From NCBI GenBank assembly GCA_016712045.1, contig JADJRV010000018.1, positions 1 through 64,000 on the forward strand: a stretch of DNA of 64,000 bases, read 5' to 3'. Made by a program: the position numbers and the translations under genes. The notes under the pieces were generated by a model. The model did not search any database. It was not told the DNA's origin and was given only the letters and a program-made list of their open reading frames with translations. Shown in pieces: positions 30,993-39,858 of the stretch. This DNA comes from Chloracidobacterium sp. (lineage in GTDB: Bacteria; Acidobacteriota; Blastocatellia; Pyrinomonadales; Pyrinomonadaceae). Within the stretch, counting starts at the first letter, position 1. Each line of letters begins with the position of its first letter.

Positions 30993-32014
30993 TTTCCAGC
31001 TCCCCCAGTTAATTTAATAAGTTTGTGTAAAGCTTGTCCGCTACGAATACTTTCTTCGGCTTGTTTGTATGCATCTGATAAAGTTTCAGCGTTCCCGGTG
31101 ATAAATATAGCTGCCGCAGCGTTAATAAGTACTAATCGCTCAGCATCGCGATCTCTCATTTTATTGTCCAGAATGTCGCGAATGATCGCAGCACTTTGCT
31201 CGGCGGTGCAATTTGACGGCAGATCTTTCCCGAGCGTGTAAACATCAAAATCAGCCGCCGAAATTTCAAACACATTCACATTTTCGCCATCAACATCCGC
31301 AACTAGAGTCGTTCCTTTTAACGCGATCTCGTCCAGGCCATTTTCGCCGTAAATGACCCACGCACGCTTTGTTCCGAGCCTCGACAGCACTCGAGCCGTG
31401 CTTTCGAGCAGATGTTTGTCGTAAACACCGATAACGCTGTGCGATGCAGATGCCGGATTGCAGAGCGGGCCCAGATTATTAAATATCGTCGGTCTGCCAA
31501 CTGCGCGGCGGGCGTTGGCGAGCGTTGCCGATAGCGAGTGATGACGAGGGGCGAACATGAAACAGAGGCCGTGCTCGTTTAGATGTTGTTCTGTTCTGTC
31601 AGTTTCAACATCGACATTGATGCCAAGTTCAATAAGGGCGTCCGAACTTCCGGAATTGCTTGTTGCCGCTCGATTGCCATGTTTTGCGACCGGAATACCC
31701 AAACCAGAAATTACAAAAGCGGCAGCGGTTGAGACGTTAAAAGATTTAAAACTACTCCCGCCTGTGCCAACAATATCGACTAAGGTTTCGTGCTGGGATT
31801 CAATACGTTTCATCCGGCTCCGCATTAGCGTTGCAAAGGCAAATAGCTCGTCTTCTGTAGTGCCTTTCTCGTTCCAGGCTGTGAGCACTTCAAAAAGCAG
31901 TTGTTCCTCATTGTGGCCAATGAGAGCGTCGAACAGAGTCTCGGCCTCGTCGGGCGGGATGTCCGAGCCGAGGCGAAATTCTTCGAGATAATGTTCTAAA
32001 ATTCGGTCGTCCAT
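30989..32014 (-). CDS. trpD: anthranilate phosphoribosyltransferase
   Basis: 341 aa. DIVGTGGSSFKSFNVSTAAAF holds the PRPP-binding GTGG and NVS, then KHGNRAATSNSGSSDALIELG, and a C-terminal INAAAAIFI helix. There is no fused glutamine amidotransferase domain. Adjacent to the trpE stop with no gap. Confidence 0.97.
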   Translation of the reverse strand: MDDRILEHYLEEFRLGSDIPPDEAETLFDALIGHNEEQLLFEVLTAWNEKGTTEDELFAFATLMRSRMKRIESQHETLVDIVGTGGSSFKSFNVSTAAAFVISGLGIPVAKHGNRAATSNSGSSDALIELGINVDVETDRTEQHLNEHGLCFMFAPRHHSLSATLANARRAVGRPTIFNNLGPLCNPASASHSVIGVYDKHLLESTARVLSRLGTKRAWVIYGENGLDEIALKGTTLVADVDGENVNVFEISAADFDVYTLGKDLPSNCTAEQSAAIIRDILDNKMRDRDAERLVLINAAAAIFITGNAETLSDAYKQAEESIRSGQALHKLIKLTGGAGN

Positions 32015-33436
32015 TTACACTGAGCCGCTCTCGGCGATCTCGATCGCTTTTAACAATACGCGAGCCTTATTTACCGTCTCTTCAAACTCTAATGCCGGCA
32101 CGGAATCGGCGACGATACCCGCACCTGCCTGTATTTTTGCAACTCCGTTCTCCAACACCAGTGTGCGGATCGCGATGCATGTGTCCATATTTCCGGCGTA
32201 ATCAAAGTAGCCTACTGCTCCGGCATAAACGCCGCGTGGCGTCGGTTCCAAATTGCGGATGATCTCGATCGCCCGGACTTTAGGGGCACCGGTAACGGTT
32301 CCGGCGGGGAAGCAAGCGGCGAGGGCGTCGAAACGATCAAGGCCCCTTCTCAACTTCGCCGACAGGGAACTAACAAGATGCTGAACATGTGAATATTTCT
32401 CAACGCTCATTAACGTATCAACCTTAACGCTACCGTATTCGGCAACGCGACCAAGGTCGTTGCGGCCAAGATCAACGAGCATGAGATGTTCGGCAACTTC
32501 TTTTTTGTCACAACGCATTTCCTCGGCAAGAGCCTCGTCCTCAGCGGTTGTTTTGCCCCGCGGCCGTGTTCCAGCGATCGGGCGATATTCAAGCCGGTCA
32601 TTCTCACACCGAACAAGCATTTCGGGTGACGCACCGACTATGGCCTTATCCTCAAATTGCAGCAAAAACATATACGGTGACGGGTTAATCGAGCGAATTG
32701 CACGATATATCGCGACCGGCGACGCATTTGTTTGCTTGGTAAAGCATTGTGAGAGTACGACTTGATAGGCCTCTCCGGCGTTTATCAACTCTTTGATCTC
32801 GGTGACGGCAGATTCGAAATCTTCGCGTTCCCAGTTGGATGAAACAGCCGAGTTTTGTGCTTTGTCTGTATTCGTCGGGATGCTCAACGCACCATGTTCA
32901 AGCCGTTCCTTGATCTCCCGGTTACGCTCCGACGCCTCGTTATACAGCTTATGCAGATCTTCGTCGTCGGCCGCTTCGTCTGTAAATACGAGGGAAATTA
33001 TCTTGATGACCTGTTTTGCGTGGTCAAAGGCAACGGTCGAACGGAAAAACATAAACGCCGCGTCTTTGACAGTAGTATTCTCTTGCCGCAGATACGGTTC
33101 AAACCACCCTGAGCAATCAAACCCCAGATAGCCTATCGCCCCGCCAATAAAAGCCGGCAAATCTGCGTCAGATACGGCTTGTAATTCGGCAAAATGCGTT
33201 TTTAAATACTCAAACGTATCTTCGCTCCTTGCGTCCAACACACTTTCCGGATCAGCCCCAATGAACGAATACCTCGCCAAACTCTTACCGCCTTCGACCG
33301 ATTCGAGCAGAAATGAGTTTTTTGCGGTAGCCGACAGCTTTAGATAAACACTCAACGGCGTCAACAGGTCAGCCGGCATCGTCTCGACAACGGGAATGAC
33401 GTTTACTCTGGTTTTGTTTGCGTCCGATGAACTCAC
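32015..33436 (-). CDS. trpE: anthranilate synthase component I
   Basis: 473 aa, GTG start. The tryptophan feedback site SFLLESVEGG lies near residue 40, and the chorismate-utilising domain has YQVVLSQCF, GASPEMLVRCE, YRPIAGTRPRG, VDLGRNDLGRVA, FPAGTVTGAPKVRA and IQAGAGIVADS. It makes anthranilate from chorismate and ammonia or glutamine. No trpG follows, so its amidotransferase must be encoded elsewhere. The leader upstream carries an attenuator. Confidence 0.95.
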   Translation of the reverse strand: MSSSDANKTRVNVIPVVETMPADLLTPLSVYLKLSATAKNSFLLESVEGGKSLARYSFIGADPESVLDARSEDTFEYLKTHFAELQAVSDADLPAFIGGAIGYLGFDCSGWFEPYLRQENTTVKDAAFMFFRSTVAFDHAKQVIKIISLVFTDEAADDEDLHKLYNEASERNREIKERLEHGALSIPTNTDKAQNSAVSSNWEREDFESAVTEIKELINAGEAYQVVLSQCFTKQTNASPVAIYRAIRSINPSPYMFLLQFEDKAIVGASPEMLVRCENDRLEYRPIAGTRPRGKTTAEDEALAEEMRCDKKEVAEHLMLVDLGRNDLGRVAEYGSVKVDTLMSVEKYSHVQHLVSSLSAKLRRGLDRFDALAACFPAGTVTGAPKVRAIEIIRNLEPTPRGVYAGAVGYFDYAGNMDTCIAIRTLVLENGVAKIQAGAGIVADSVPALEFEETVNKARVLLKAIEIAESGSV

Positions 33437-33475
33437 TTTCTTTTTCTCTGTGTCCTCTGTTTCTCTTTGGTGGAA

Positions 33476-33509
33476 TAAAAAACACCGCTCGAATCTATTT
33501 CGAACGGCG
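33476..33509 (-). terminator. trp attenuator terminator (3:4 hairpin)
   Basis: On the minus strand an 11-bp RNA stem (33509-33499 with 33493-33483, two G-U pairs) closes a 5-nt loop and is followed by six to seven U's. It ends about 40 nt before the trpE GTG and after a Trp-rich leader peptide, the position of a classical attenuator. Confidence 0.85.
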
Positions 33510-33551
33510 TCTGGTAAAACGTTTGTTGATGTTTGCTAATAGTCCATCAAA

Positions 33552-33641
33552 TCAAAACCCAACCGGCGCCGCTAATTGCCACCAACCTATGTTAGTTCGC
33601 CACGCGCCTGTCGTTTGGATGTTTGTCTGAACAAAATTCAT
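33552..33641 (-). CDS. trpL: trp operon leader peptide
   Basis: A 29-codon frame: ATG at 33641, TGA at 33554-33552. Trp codons are at 14, 20 and 21, including the tandem TGG TGG that is the hallmark of trp leader peptides. Codons 12-13 (GGCGC, 33608-33604) can pair with GCGCC at 33569-33565 (1:2). The overlapping AGCGGCG (33573-33567) can pair with CGCCGUU of the terminator stem (33509-33503), forming the antiterminator (2:3). The start codon is at or just after the predicted transcription start, so the mRNA may be leaderless. Identification is by architecture only. Confidence 0.8.
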   Translation of the reverse strand: MNFVQTNIQTTGAWRTNIGWWQLAAPVGF

Positions 33642-33648
33642 TACAGCA

Positions 33649-33678
33649 TTTTTAGCAGACTCGGAAACCGTCTGTCAA
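33649..33678 (-). promoter_or_regulatory. trp operon promoter
   Basis: On the minus strand, TTGACA (33678-33673), 18 bp, TAAAAA (33654-33649). The predicted start falls at about 33642, next to the trpL ATG. The -35 box begins 2 bp after the argS stop codon. Confidence 0.65.
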
Positions 33679-33679
33679 C

Positions 33680-35676
33680 CTACATCTTTTCAGGCACTTC
33701 GATACCAAGCGTGTCGAGGGCTGAGGTCAGAGCCCGCCGAGCCATGTCCGCAACGACGATGAGCAATGCCCGTTTTGTGTCGTCGGCCTCGATCAGGATC
33801 TTGTGGTTGTGATAGAACAGGTTAAAAGCCTTAGCGAGCGTAAACGTATATTTTGCAAGAATTGCGGGCTCATTCGCGTTGGCTGCGGCCTCGACCGTTT
33901 CCTCTAATCGCGACGCCAAAATTGCCATCGACCAAATGTCGTTGCCGGTTTCGGTCGAAAGGATCGCTTCAATGCCGCCTTGATCTGCGATACGCAATCG
34001 GCACGAGGCGATATTATCCTTTTCCGCAAGTTTTCTAAAGATCGAGTTCGCCCGAACCGCCGAATACTGACAAAAACAACCCGTTTCACCTTCAAAAGAC
34101 AACGCTTCTTTGAAATCGAATACGATCACGGTATTTCGCGTAAATTTGAGCAGAAAATACCGTAACGCGCCAACAGCAAGTTGGTGTGCGATGCCGCGTT
34201 TTACTTCGTCCGTCGAGTCAGAATGCCGGAATTCGACTTCGGCCAGGGCGTTTGCTTCAAGACGGTCGATCAGGTCATCGGCCTTGACGCCGAGACCCTT
34301 GCGGCCGCTCATTTCGATAAACGGTCGCTTCCTATCCTCGTGGGAGAGCTTAAAACCAAGTTCCTCTGCCGCAGCAGGAGACAACGCGACCATCTCGTAG
34401 GACAGATGAATACTCGCCTTTTCGCCGCGTTCGGGCGATATTGCCGCAACCCCCTTACGGACGATGTCTTGCGGATACGATTGCCGAGAATCGATCACGT
34501 TATAGATCGTCTCTCCGCCGCCAAACACGGGGTGCTCATTTACGTTCGCATCAGCGGTTGATATCCAAACGTCCTGGCCATTTTTGTATGTATGAAAGTG
34601 CTTATAATTGAAATCAAGGCCAAGAATGCCGAGCTTCCACATTTGATAGGCAATATCTTTGCCGGTGTAAGTTACTGTTCCATTCGATCTTACGAGTATC
34701 TTGTCGCCTTCGTTATCTTCGTTTCCTGTGTGCTCCTCGAACGGCATCACCCAACAGCCAGCCTGTTTGCCTTCGGACTCGTAATGAATGACGCCGAGCT
34801 GTTTCATCTGCTCGAAAGCCTTATCCCAAAATGCAGATGCAAGATCTCCGACTCACGCGGGAGCAGATCGTAGCGGATCGAGAGCCGCTCCATCGTGTCG
34901 AGTATGCACTCAACATTGCGTGTTGCGACATAATCCGCAAGTTCAGCGGTCGGATTGCCGCCTTCTTCGACAAGTTGCAGCACTTCGGCTCGTTTTTCTT
35001 TTAACTCTTCGTTTGTCTGATATTCAACACCAACCTTTGTGTAAAGATCCCAGCAGTAATAATCAAAGCTCTTACCATCGTCGATAAGTTGTTTATCGAG
35101 AGTCTTTATGTCTTCCAGATTCATCTGCTGCATGAATAAAAACCCAACCACAACATCAGCAACCTGAACACCAGTATTGTCGATGTAATTCTGCACTTCG
35201 ACACGTTTACCTGTAGCTTTTAGAACGCGGTGAAATGTGTCGCCGAGCACCGAATTCCGTACATGGCCAATATGTGCAGCTTTATTCGGATTGACCGAAG
35301 TATGTTCGACACACACCTTAACACCAGCTTTACGGACATTTGGTAGCGGCTCGGATGCCGCGTTTTCGGACAAAAACCTCGCCCGGTCAAAGAAAACGTT
35401 GAGATATCCGGCTCCCGCAACCTCGACCTTGCCGACGAATTCGACTGTTTCTAACGCGGATCTAAGCGTTTCGGCTATCTCACGCGGATTTCTCTTCTCG
35501 CCGGTCGCTTGCTTTATCTGCTTCACCAGCTCAAAAGCTACAGGGAAAGCAACATCGCCAAGCTCAGTTTTTGGCGGTGTTTCGGCGACAATTGTCTCGA
35601 GTTCGACGCCAAATTGGGCCAAAGCCGTAGCCTTCACAGCGTCGCGAAGTGTTTTTTGGATCTCAGTAATGGTCAT
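33680..35676 (-). CDS. argS: arginyl-tRNA synthetase (one-base frameshift)
   Basis: Two frames, 35676 to about 34830 and on to 33680, make a protein of about 665 aa. The N-terminal additional domain of ArgRS comes first, then HTSVNPNKAAHIGHVRNSVLGD with the HIGH signature, YIDNTGVQVADV, and in the second part VTYTGKDIAYQMWKLG, the KMSKS-equivalent EMSGRKG and the DALR anticodon-binding domain. The break is at the A run 34828-34831: one more A restores HFWDKAFEQMKQ. The gene is normally essential, so a sequencing error is the best explanation. Confidence 0.93.
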
Positions 35677-35710
35677 TAAGGTAATATCAAAACCAGCAAA
35701 ATAAACGGTA

Positions 35711-35740
35711 ATTATAGACTTTCGGTGGTGGATTTAGCAA
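35711..35740 (-). promoter_or_regulatory. argS promoter
   Basis: On the minus strand, TTGCTA (35740-35735), 18 bp, TATAAT (35716-35711), giving a leader of about 30 nt. Confidence 0.65.
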
Positions 35741-35815
35741 AAGAACGACTGGCGGGTCACCTTTGGTTTTCGCGATAAAACAGCTAAAATCAGACGTTTG
35801 AGATAAAACGCTGAT

Positions 35816-36397
35816 ATGGCAAAAAAGGTAAAGAGAGAGATCGATCTAAAAAAGATCGCTGACGGCGTCCGGTTAATGCTTGAGGGCATTGGCGAGGATC
35901 CGGATCGCGACGGTTTGGTAAAGACGCCGGAGCGGGTTGCCGAATTTTATGCCGAGCTGACCGAGGGCATGTGGATCGACGCGAGCGAGCACATCGTGCC
36001 GCTGCCGGGCGATAGCCACGACGAAATGGTCATCGTCAAAGACATCTCAATAGCTTCGGTATGCGAGCATCATCTCGCGCCATTCACCGGAAAATGCCAC
36101 ATCGCGTATATCCCGAAAGGCGGCCGAATAGTCGGGCTTTCAAAGCTTGCGCGAATCGCCGAGGTTTTTTCGCACAGGTTGCAGGTGCAGGAACGCCTGA
36201 CGCAGCAGATCGCTCAAACTTTGTTCGACAAGCTCGCGCCCGTGGGCGTGATGGTCGTCATCGAGGCTGAGCATACATGTATGACGCTCCGAGGCGTCAA
36301 GAAACCCGGTGCGGTGACAATAACGTCTGCGGTATTAGGCGGTTTCCGCAAAGATCCTCGCACGCGAGCCGAGGCGATGTCGCTGATCAAAGGGTAA
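35816..36397 (+). CDS. folE: GTP cyclohydrolase I
   Basis: 193 aa. Zinc and substrate motifs are complete: SVCEHHLAPFTGKCHIAYIP (Cys and two His), RIVGLSKLARI, QERLTQQIA and EAEHTCMTLRGVKKPG (third zinc ligand Cys). It makes dihydroneopterin triphosphate, the first step to folate and pterins. Three bases separate it from metG, so they form one unit with tatD. Confidence 0.96.
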   Translation: MAKKVKREIDLKKIADGVRLMLEGIGEDPDRDGLVKTPERVAEFYAELTEGMWIDASEHIVPLPGDSHDEMVIVKDISIASVCEHHLAPFTGKCHIAYIPKGGRIVGLSKLARIAEVFSHRLQVQERLTQQIAQTLFDKLAPVGVMVVIEAEHTCMTLRGVKKPGAVTITSAVLGGFRKDPRTRAEAMSLIKG

Positions 36398-36400
36398 GGA

Positions 36401-38497
36401 ATGACACAGACTTTTTACATTACAACGCCGATCTATTATGCGAACAGCTTGCCGCATCTGGGGCATCTGTATTCGACGATTGTTGCGGATGTGATCCAGC
36501 GGAGCAAAAAACAGCGTGGTTTTGACACGTATTTTCTGACCGGGACGGACGAGCACGGCATAAACATCCAGCGGGCGGCTGAAATGAACGGTAAAACGCC
36601 GCAGGAACAGGTCGACCACATTTCGGGCGAGCTAAAGCGGATGTTCCACGATTTCCGGCTCGACACGGAGAACGGCGGTTACGACGTTTTTATGCGGACG
36701 ACCGAGCCGTTTCACTACGAGGGCGTACAGCATCTGTGGCGTGAGATCGCGAAAAACAAGACGCCAAAAGGGAAAGACACGATCTACAAAGGCTTCTACG
36801 AAGGCTGGTTTTGTGCCCCGTGTGCTGAATTTAAGACCGAGGAGCAATACGTTTTGGTCGATGGTTCAGATATCCCAAATTGTCTGATACACGAACGCCC
36901 GCTAGACAAGGTCGCCGAGGAAAGCTTTTTCTTTCGGCTTTCGGATTACGACGAATTTTTGATCGATCTTATCGAGAAAGACGCTGGTCTTGTGCGGCCC
37001 GCCGCCCGTCGGAACGAGGTTTTGTCTTTTATTCGCGGCGGTTTGCAGGACCTGTCGATAAGCCGTCAAACAGCATCGGTTTCGTGGGGAATTCCGGTTC
37101 CCGGCGACGAAAATCATGTGATGTATGTTTGGCTCGACGCTCTTTCAAATTACATAACGGCGCTTGGTTACGGAAACTCTGAGAAGGCGTCAGTCGGGTT
37201 TGAAAAGTATTGGCAAAATGCGGTGCATTTGGTCGGCAAAGACATCTTGCGGTTTCATACGGTGTATTGGCTCTCATTCCTGACGGCCGCCGGATTGCCG
37301 CTGCCAAAGACAGTTTATGCTCACGGCATGTGGCTTGATGCCGATGGTCGAAAGATGGGCAAGACAATAGGTAACGTCATCGAAGTTGATGTATTACATG
37401 AGCATTTTCAAGTCGATGCTTTGCGGTATTTTTTGCTTCGCGAGATGGTTTTTGGCCAAGACGGCAAGTTTGGCTATGAAAATCTAATTGACCGTGCAAA
37501 TGCGGACCTGGCAAGCGGGCTTGGCAATCTCGCGAGCCGAACATTCTCAATGATCACCAAATACCGCGAAGGCCTGATCCCAAGCGGCAAGATCGCCGAG
37601 GAAAACTACATCAACGCCAAACGTGCGGGTGTCAGTCCGGATGAACAAGAGCTTGTATCGGTGATCGAACACGCTCGCGATGAGTTTTTACGGCGGTTTG
37701 ATAATTTTGAGTTTAGTTTGGCACTTGAAACGGTGTGGACGGTCATCGCCCGTGTCGATAAGCTCATTTCCGATGCAAAGCCTTGGGAACTGATAAAAGA
37801 CGACAAACAGGCCGAGACGCTCAATGCTGTGCTTTACCGTGCGTCCGAGACGCTACGGTGGCTGTGCGTTTTGCTTTATCCGGTAATGCCGGAGGCGACA
37901 AAGAATATTTATAGCCAGATCGGGCTTAGCGAGAACATCGCGGCCATCGATCCGGCAAATCTAAAATGGGGCGGCCTCGCCGCCGGCACCAAGATCGGTG
38001 AGACGGTCGGTGTTTTCCCGAGAATTGATAAGAATAAAGTTATGAATGAGATAAAAGAGCAGTCAGCAGTCAGCGATCAGCGGTCAGCCGAGTCAGAACC
38101 GGGAGCGATAGCGACTGGGTCTCCTGTGCCGACGGAAGCCGAAGTTGAACTAAAGGACAATTTCATCACAATAGACGATTTTATCAAGGTCGATCTGCGT
38201 GTAGGCGTGATAAAAGTTGCCGAACGAATCCCAGACGCGGATAAATTGCTGCGTTTTGAGGTCGATCTCGGAGAAGAGAAGCCACGGCAGATACTTGCCG
38301 GGCTTGCCGAATATTACGACACTGAAACGCTCATCGGCCGCAAGGTCGTCGTCGTCGCAAACCTCAAACCCCGCAAAATGAGAGGCCTAGAATCGCAAGG
38401 CATGATCTGCGCCGCCAGTCTCGAAGACAACTCGGGCCCAAAACCGGCACTTGCGACGTTTATTGAGGATGTCGAGATCGGCGCACGGTTGAAATGA
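36401..38497 (+). CDS. metG: methionyl-tRNA synthetase with C-terminal tRNA-binding domain
   Basis: 698 aa. ITTPIYYANSLPHLGHLYS carries the HLGH signature; CAPCAEFKTEEQYV is a partial zinc-knuckle region; HGMWLDADGRKMGKTIGNVI gives the KMSKS equivalent (KMGKT). Residues about 590-698 are the EMAP/Trbp111-like domain (DDFIKVDLRVGVI, GLESQGMICAAS). The linker between the two (residues about 545-580) is encoded by a CAGTCAG-type short repeat (38059-38095) and reads QSAVSDQRSAES. Confidence 0.95.
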   Translation: MTQTFYITTPIYYANSLPHLGHLYSTIVADVIQRSKKQRGFDTYFLTGTDEHGINIQRAAEMNGKTPQEQVDHISGELKRMFHDFRLDTENGGYDVFMRTTEPFHYEGVQHLWREIAKNKTPKGKDTIYKGFYEGWFCAPCAEFKTEEQYVLVDGSDIPNCLIHERPLDKVAEESFFFRLSDYDEFLIDLIEKDAGLVRPAARRNEVLSFIRGGLQDLSISRQTASVSWGIPVPGDENHVMYVWLDALSNYITALGYGNSEKASVGFEKYWQNAVHLVGKDILRFHTVYWLSFLTAAGLPLPKTVYAHGMWLDADGRKMGKTIGNVIEVDVLHEHFQVDALRYFLLREMVFGQDGKFGYENLIDRANADLASGLGNLASRTFSMITKYREGLIPSGKIAEENYINAKRAGVSPDEQELVSVIEHARDEFLRRFDNFEFSLALETVWTVIARVDKLISDAKPWELIKDDKQAETLNAVLYRASETLRWLCVLLYPVMPEATKNIYSQIGLSENIAAIDPANLKWGGLAAGTKIGETVGVFPRIDKNKVMNEIKEQSAVSDQRSAESEPGAIATGSPVPTEAEVELKDNFITIDDFIKVDLRVGVIKVAERIPDADKLLRFEVDLGEEKPRQILAGLAEYYDTETLIGRKVVVVANLKPRKMRGLESQGMICAASLEDNSGPKPALATFIEDVEIGARLK
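38059..38095 (+). repeat. heptamer-like GTCAGCA repeat inside metG
   Basis: CAGTCAGCAGTCAGCGATCA and following bases repeat a GTCAGC/GATCAG unit. The same kind of ACTGACT text occurs at 60903-60990. It lies in frame in the linker between the MetRS core and the tRNA-binding domain. Confidence 0.6.
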
Positions 38498-39306
38498 TCT
38501 TAATCGATTCCCACTGCCATATTGACGGCGAGCGGTTTGACGCGGACCGCGATGCGGCTGTCGAGCGGGCTCGTGCATCGGGTGTCGTGGCGATGCTCAA
38601 TATCGGCACGGGCGATCCGAACTCGGATGATTTTCGGCGGGCGGTTGCGGTTGCTGAGAAGTATGAGAATGTTTACGCCTCGGTCGGCGTTCATCCGCAT
38701 GACGCGAAGCTTTATGATGACAAAGCGGAGCAACATTTAGTTGAGCTTGCTGCGAATCCGAAGGTAATCGCTTGGGGCGAGATCGGGCTTGACTATTATT
38801 ATGATCACAGCCCGCGCGGAGTGCAGCAAGAAGTGTTTCGGCGACAGATAAAAACGGCAAAGGAGCTCGACCTGCCGATAATCATTCACAGCCGCGATGC
38901 CGATGATGAGACGGTCGAGATATTGACAGAGGAATGTTCGTACGACGGTTTTCGCGGGATAATGCATTGCTTTGGCGGGACGGCGGCGATGGCGGAGGCG
39001 TTGATGCCGCTGGGGTTTCTGATCTCGTTTGCGGGCAATGTGACGTTCAAAAAGGCTGATAATCTGCGTGACGCAGCTCGTGTTGTGCCGCTTGATAGGT
39101 TGCTGATCGAGACCGATTGCCCTTTTCTGACGCCAGTTCCGTTTCGAGGGAAACGCAACGAGCCGAGCTTTGTAGTCCACACGGCCCAATTTTTGGCTGA
39201 CTTTTACGGAGTTGATGTAGAAACCATCGCTGAACACACAACCCGAAATTTTCTTGATTTTTTTAAGATCAGTATGAAACCACAGATGGACACAGATAAA
39301 CACTGA
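38494..39306 (+). CDS. tatD: TatD-family metal-dependent deoxyribonuclease
   Basis: 270 aa. Metal ligands: DSHCHID at the start, GEIGLDYYYD, IIHSRDAD, MHCFGG and ETDCPFLTPVPFRGKRNEP. TIM-barrel hydrolase acting on DNA 3' ends by family knowledge. The start overlaps the metG stop (ATGA). The last nine residues (KPQMDTDKH) are encoded by the left arm of the palindromic repeat at 39278-39350, so the original C-terminus may have been replaced. Confidence 0.93.
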   Translation: MILIDSHCHIDGERFDADRDAAVERARASGVVAMLNIGTGDPNSDDFRRAVAVAEKYENVYASVGVHPHDAKLYDDKAEQHLVELAANPKVIAWGEIGLDYYYDHSPRGVQQEVFRRQIKTAKELDLPIIIHSRDADDETVEILTEECSYDGFRGIMHCFGGTAAMAEALMPLGFLISFAGNVTFKKADNLRDAARVVPLDRLLIETDCPFLTPVPFRGKRNEPSFVVHTAQFLADFYGVDVETIAEHTTRNFLDFFKISMKPQMDTDKH

Positions 39307-39350
39307 TGTTTTCTTTTCCTATCCGTGTGTATCTGTGTTTATCTGTGGTT
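39278..39350. repeat. palindromic AACCACAGAT...CACAGATAAACAC element
   Basis: Left arm 39278-39303 and right arm 39325-39350 are complementary at most of 26 positions (AACCACAGATGGACACAGAT against AACCACAGATAAACACAGAT read on the other strand). It supplies the tatD stop region and lies 11 bp before yajQ. Related fragments appear near 21625, 33450 and 46175. Confidence 0.7.
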
Positions 39351-39361
39351 AAATAATTCTT

Positions 39362-39853
39362 ATGGCTAAAGAAAATTCATTTGATATCGTTTCAAAAACC
39401 GATTACGCCGAACTGACCAACGCTCTTAACCAGACGGAGAAAGAGATCTCGCAGCGGTTTGATTTTAAGGGCAGCAAGGCGGCGGTCGAGCTACAGGCAA
39501 AAGACCTGATGCTCACCGCCGAAGACGAGACGCGGCTTCGCAATATGAACGACATTTTGCAGAGCAAGCTCGTCAAACGCGGCATTTCGCTCAAGGCCCT
39601 TGATTATCAGCGGATCGAACCCGCCGCCGGCGGTACCGTTCGCCAGCTCGTAAAGGTTCAGCAGGGCATCCCGATCGAAAAGGCCAAAGAGGTCGTCCGC
39701 TTTATCAAAGACGCTAAATTCAAAGTCCAAGCATCTATTCAGGGCGAGACCGTCCGCGTCTCCGGCAAAGACCGCGACACGCTCCAAGACGTTATGGCAA
39801 AGCTCAAAGCCAACGATTTTGGCATCGATATGACGTTTGATAATTACCGGTGA
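39362..39853 (+). CDS. yajQ: YajQ-family nucleotide-binding protein
   Basis: 163 aa, the full length of the family (DUF520). Contains SFDIVSKTDYAELTNALNQ, ISQRFDFKGSKA, SKLVKRGISLKALDY, VKVQQGIPIEKAKEVVRFIK and the C-terminal GIDMTFDNYR. Homologues bind cyclic-di-GMP or other nucleotides in some bacteria. Followed immediately by the G/C homopolymer tract; the gene itself is intact. Confidence 0.94.
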   Translation: MAKENSFDIVSKTDYAELTNALNQTEKEISQRFDFKGSKAAVELQAKDLMLTAEDETRLRNMNDILQSKLVKRGISLKALDYQRIEPAAGGTVRQLVKVQQGIPIEKAKEVVRFIKDAKFKVQASIQGETVRVSGKDRDTLQDVMAKLKANDFGIDMTFDNYR

Positions 39854-39858
39854 CGTGG

